This document shows, one piece after another, positions 6,009 through 6,549 of a DNA stretch of 6,549 nucleotides (positions are counted from its first letter, which is position 1; each line of letters begins with the position of its first letter). Made by a program: the position numbers and the translations under genes. The stretch is from Akkermansia muciniphila (GTDB taxonomy: Bacteria > Verrucomicrobiota > Verrucomicrobiia > Verrucomicrobiales > V1-33): positions 1-6,549 of the forward strand of contig CALQKQ020000217.1 in NCBI GenBank assembly GCA_943331195.2, written 5' to 3'. The notes below the pieces were generated by a model. It did not search any database. It had not been told where the DNA came from and saw only the letters and a program-made list of their open reading frames with translations.

Positions 6009-6512
6009 TCAGTGAAAGCTGGCGGGGAGGACGGAGGAGGACCGCTGGGGTAGACTCAAAATCAGGCCCGACTGGCTGCCGGGCTGGATCCAATATTGGT
6101 GCTCAGCAGCTTCCCAGCCCACCGGGCTGGCGTACACCGGCTCTGCCCTGAGGACATAGCCCGTGGACAGCGCCGCCGCAGGAACTGCCGCCGTGCTCTT
6201 CGGCCCAGCGGAACGCAGTCCGGCCTGCTGGGCTAGCGCAGGATCTGCCCCGGAATGGCCCTCAAGGCGGTAAAAAACGGAGACCACCACCACTGCAGCG
6301 GCGGCGGGCACCACCATGCGCCGCCAGCGGAAGGCCACGACTGCCCCTCCCACCAGGGGGCGGGCCACGGGCAGCGCCCCCCCGGCTAGAGGGCGGGCCA
6401 CGGGCAGCGGGGCCATCAAGTGCCCGTCCAAGCGCGAAGCGAGGCAGCGTGGCGTTTCCGCTGGGGTCAGCGAAAAAAGCTCGCGTTCAAGCTGCAGCAG
6501 GCGGGAGTCCAT
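6009..6512 (-). CDS. Single-pass membrane anti-sigma-like protein
   Basis: A 167-residue protein with one transmembrane segment (about 65-83, RMVVPAAAAVVVVSVFYRL). The basic RWRR before it predicts the N-terminus in the cytosol and the C-terminal half outside. The N-terminal MDSRLLQLERELFSLTPAETP (1-21) has the length and charge pattern of short anti-sigma-type domains in Verrucomicrobiota, but there is no zinc-binding HxxxCxxC motif, so I rate this as resemblance only. Residues 36-57 are two copies of an 11-residue Pro/Ala/Gly repeat (LPVARPLAGGA, LPVARPLVGGA), a flexible linker next to the membrane. The outer part ends in a short segment with YVLRAEPVYAS (119-129) and QYWIQPGSQSGLILSLPQR (139-157), resembling beta strands. 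The gene lies 65 bp before the PDZ gene. The 37 bp upstream contain no stop codon on the minus strand, so an upstream gene, possibly a sigma factor, could run into or overlap it. No Shine-Dalgarno. Confidence 0.6.
   Translation of the reverse strand: MDSRLLQLERELFSLTPAETPRCLASRLDGHLMAPLPVARPLAGGALPVARPLVGGAVVAFRWRRMVVPAAAAVVVVSVFYRLEGHSGADPALAQQAGLRSAGPKSTAAVPAAALSTGYVLRAEPVYASPVGWEAAEHQYWIQPGSQSGLILSLPQRSSSVLPASFH
6342..6407 (-). repeat. Two-copy 33-bp in-frame tandem repeat
   Basis: Two adjacent 33-bp units (6375-6407 and 6342-6374) encode LPVARPLAGGA and LPVARPLVGGA within the anti-sigma-like gene. A 19-base core is identical at 6358-6376 and 6391-6409. The unit length is a multiple of three, so expansion or contraction keeps the frame. 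Confidence 0.85.
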
Positions 6513-6549
6513 GGTCTCTTGGAAGGGAAAAGAGTGCGGCTCGTCGTTC

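Noticed and set aside
1..6549. CRISPR array, insertion sequence, tRNA or rRNA
   Set aside because: No spaced repeats, transposase signatures, terminal inverted repeats or RNA-gene sequence patterns were seen on either strand.

Overview
This GC-rich bacterial window carries seven genes, one of them doubtful. Six open reading frames are credible: a free-standing GAF-domain protein, the chaperone HtpG, an atypical SDR/epimerase-like protein, a small uncharacterised protein, a secreted Cys-rich YHS-like protein, and a PDZ protein preceded by a membrane-anchored anti-sigma-like protein (these last two counted as one pair). The style of the proteins suggests Verrucomicrobiota, perhaps Opitutae-like: a PDZ protein with a C-terminal acidic beta-rich tail behind a short anti-sigma-like gene, and a small exported YHS-type protein. 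This is an impression from protein style and no marker gene confirms it. None of the credible start codons has a recognisable Shine-Dalgarno sequence.

Layout. Positions 1-115 hold what looks like a compact leftward transcription unit: an AT-rich upstream tract, a sigma70-like promoter, about 70 nt of hairpin-forming sequence and an intrinsic terminator. It may be a small RNA or the attenuated leader of a gene beyond the left edge. Positions 115-330 contain no supportable gene. A leftward intrinsic terminator (331-367) ends the leftward GAF gene (444-908). That gene is divergent from htpG (1058-2902), across a 149-bp spacer containing a TTGACA-type promoter overlapped by a small inverted repeat. 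htpG ends at a very strong intrinsic terminator (2944-2981).

From 4491 leftward lies a probable operon: the SDR-like gene, a 103-residue protein of unknown function, and possibly a doubtful 74-residue ORF that begins in a TTGA overlap. The SDR-like gene is divergent from the secreted YHS-like gene (4556-5032), with only 64 bp between the two start codons. That gene converges on the PDZ gene (5104-5943), which follows the anti-sigma-like gene (6009-6512) in a leftward pair. The pair probably continues an operon whose first gene, plausibly an ECF sigma factor, lies beyond the right edge.

Functionally the window is mostly housekeeping and envelope: cytosolic protein folding (HtpG), a small sensory domain (GAF), a dinucleotide-binding protein, and two exported proteins suited to metal handling and envelope sensing. 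I see no CRISPR array, mobile element, tRNA or rRNA, and no clear sign of a wholly new system. The best leads are the small transcription unit at the left edge, the PDZ/anti-sigma-like pair, and the apparent lack of Shine-Dalgarno sites.
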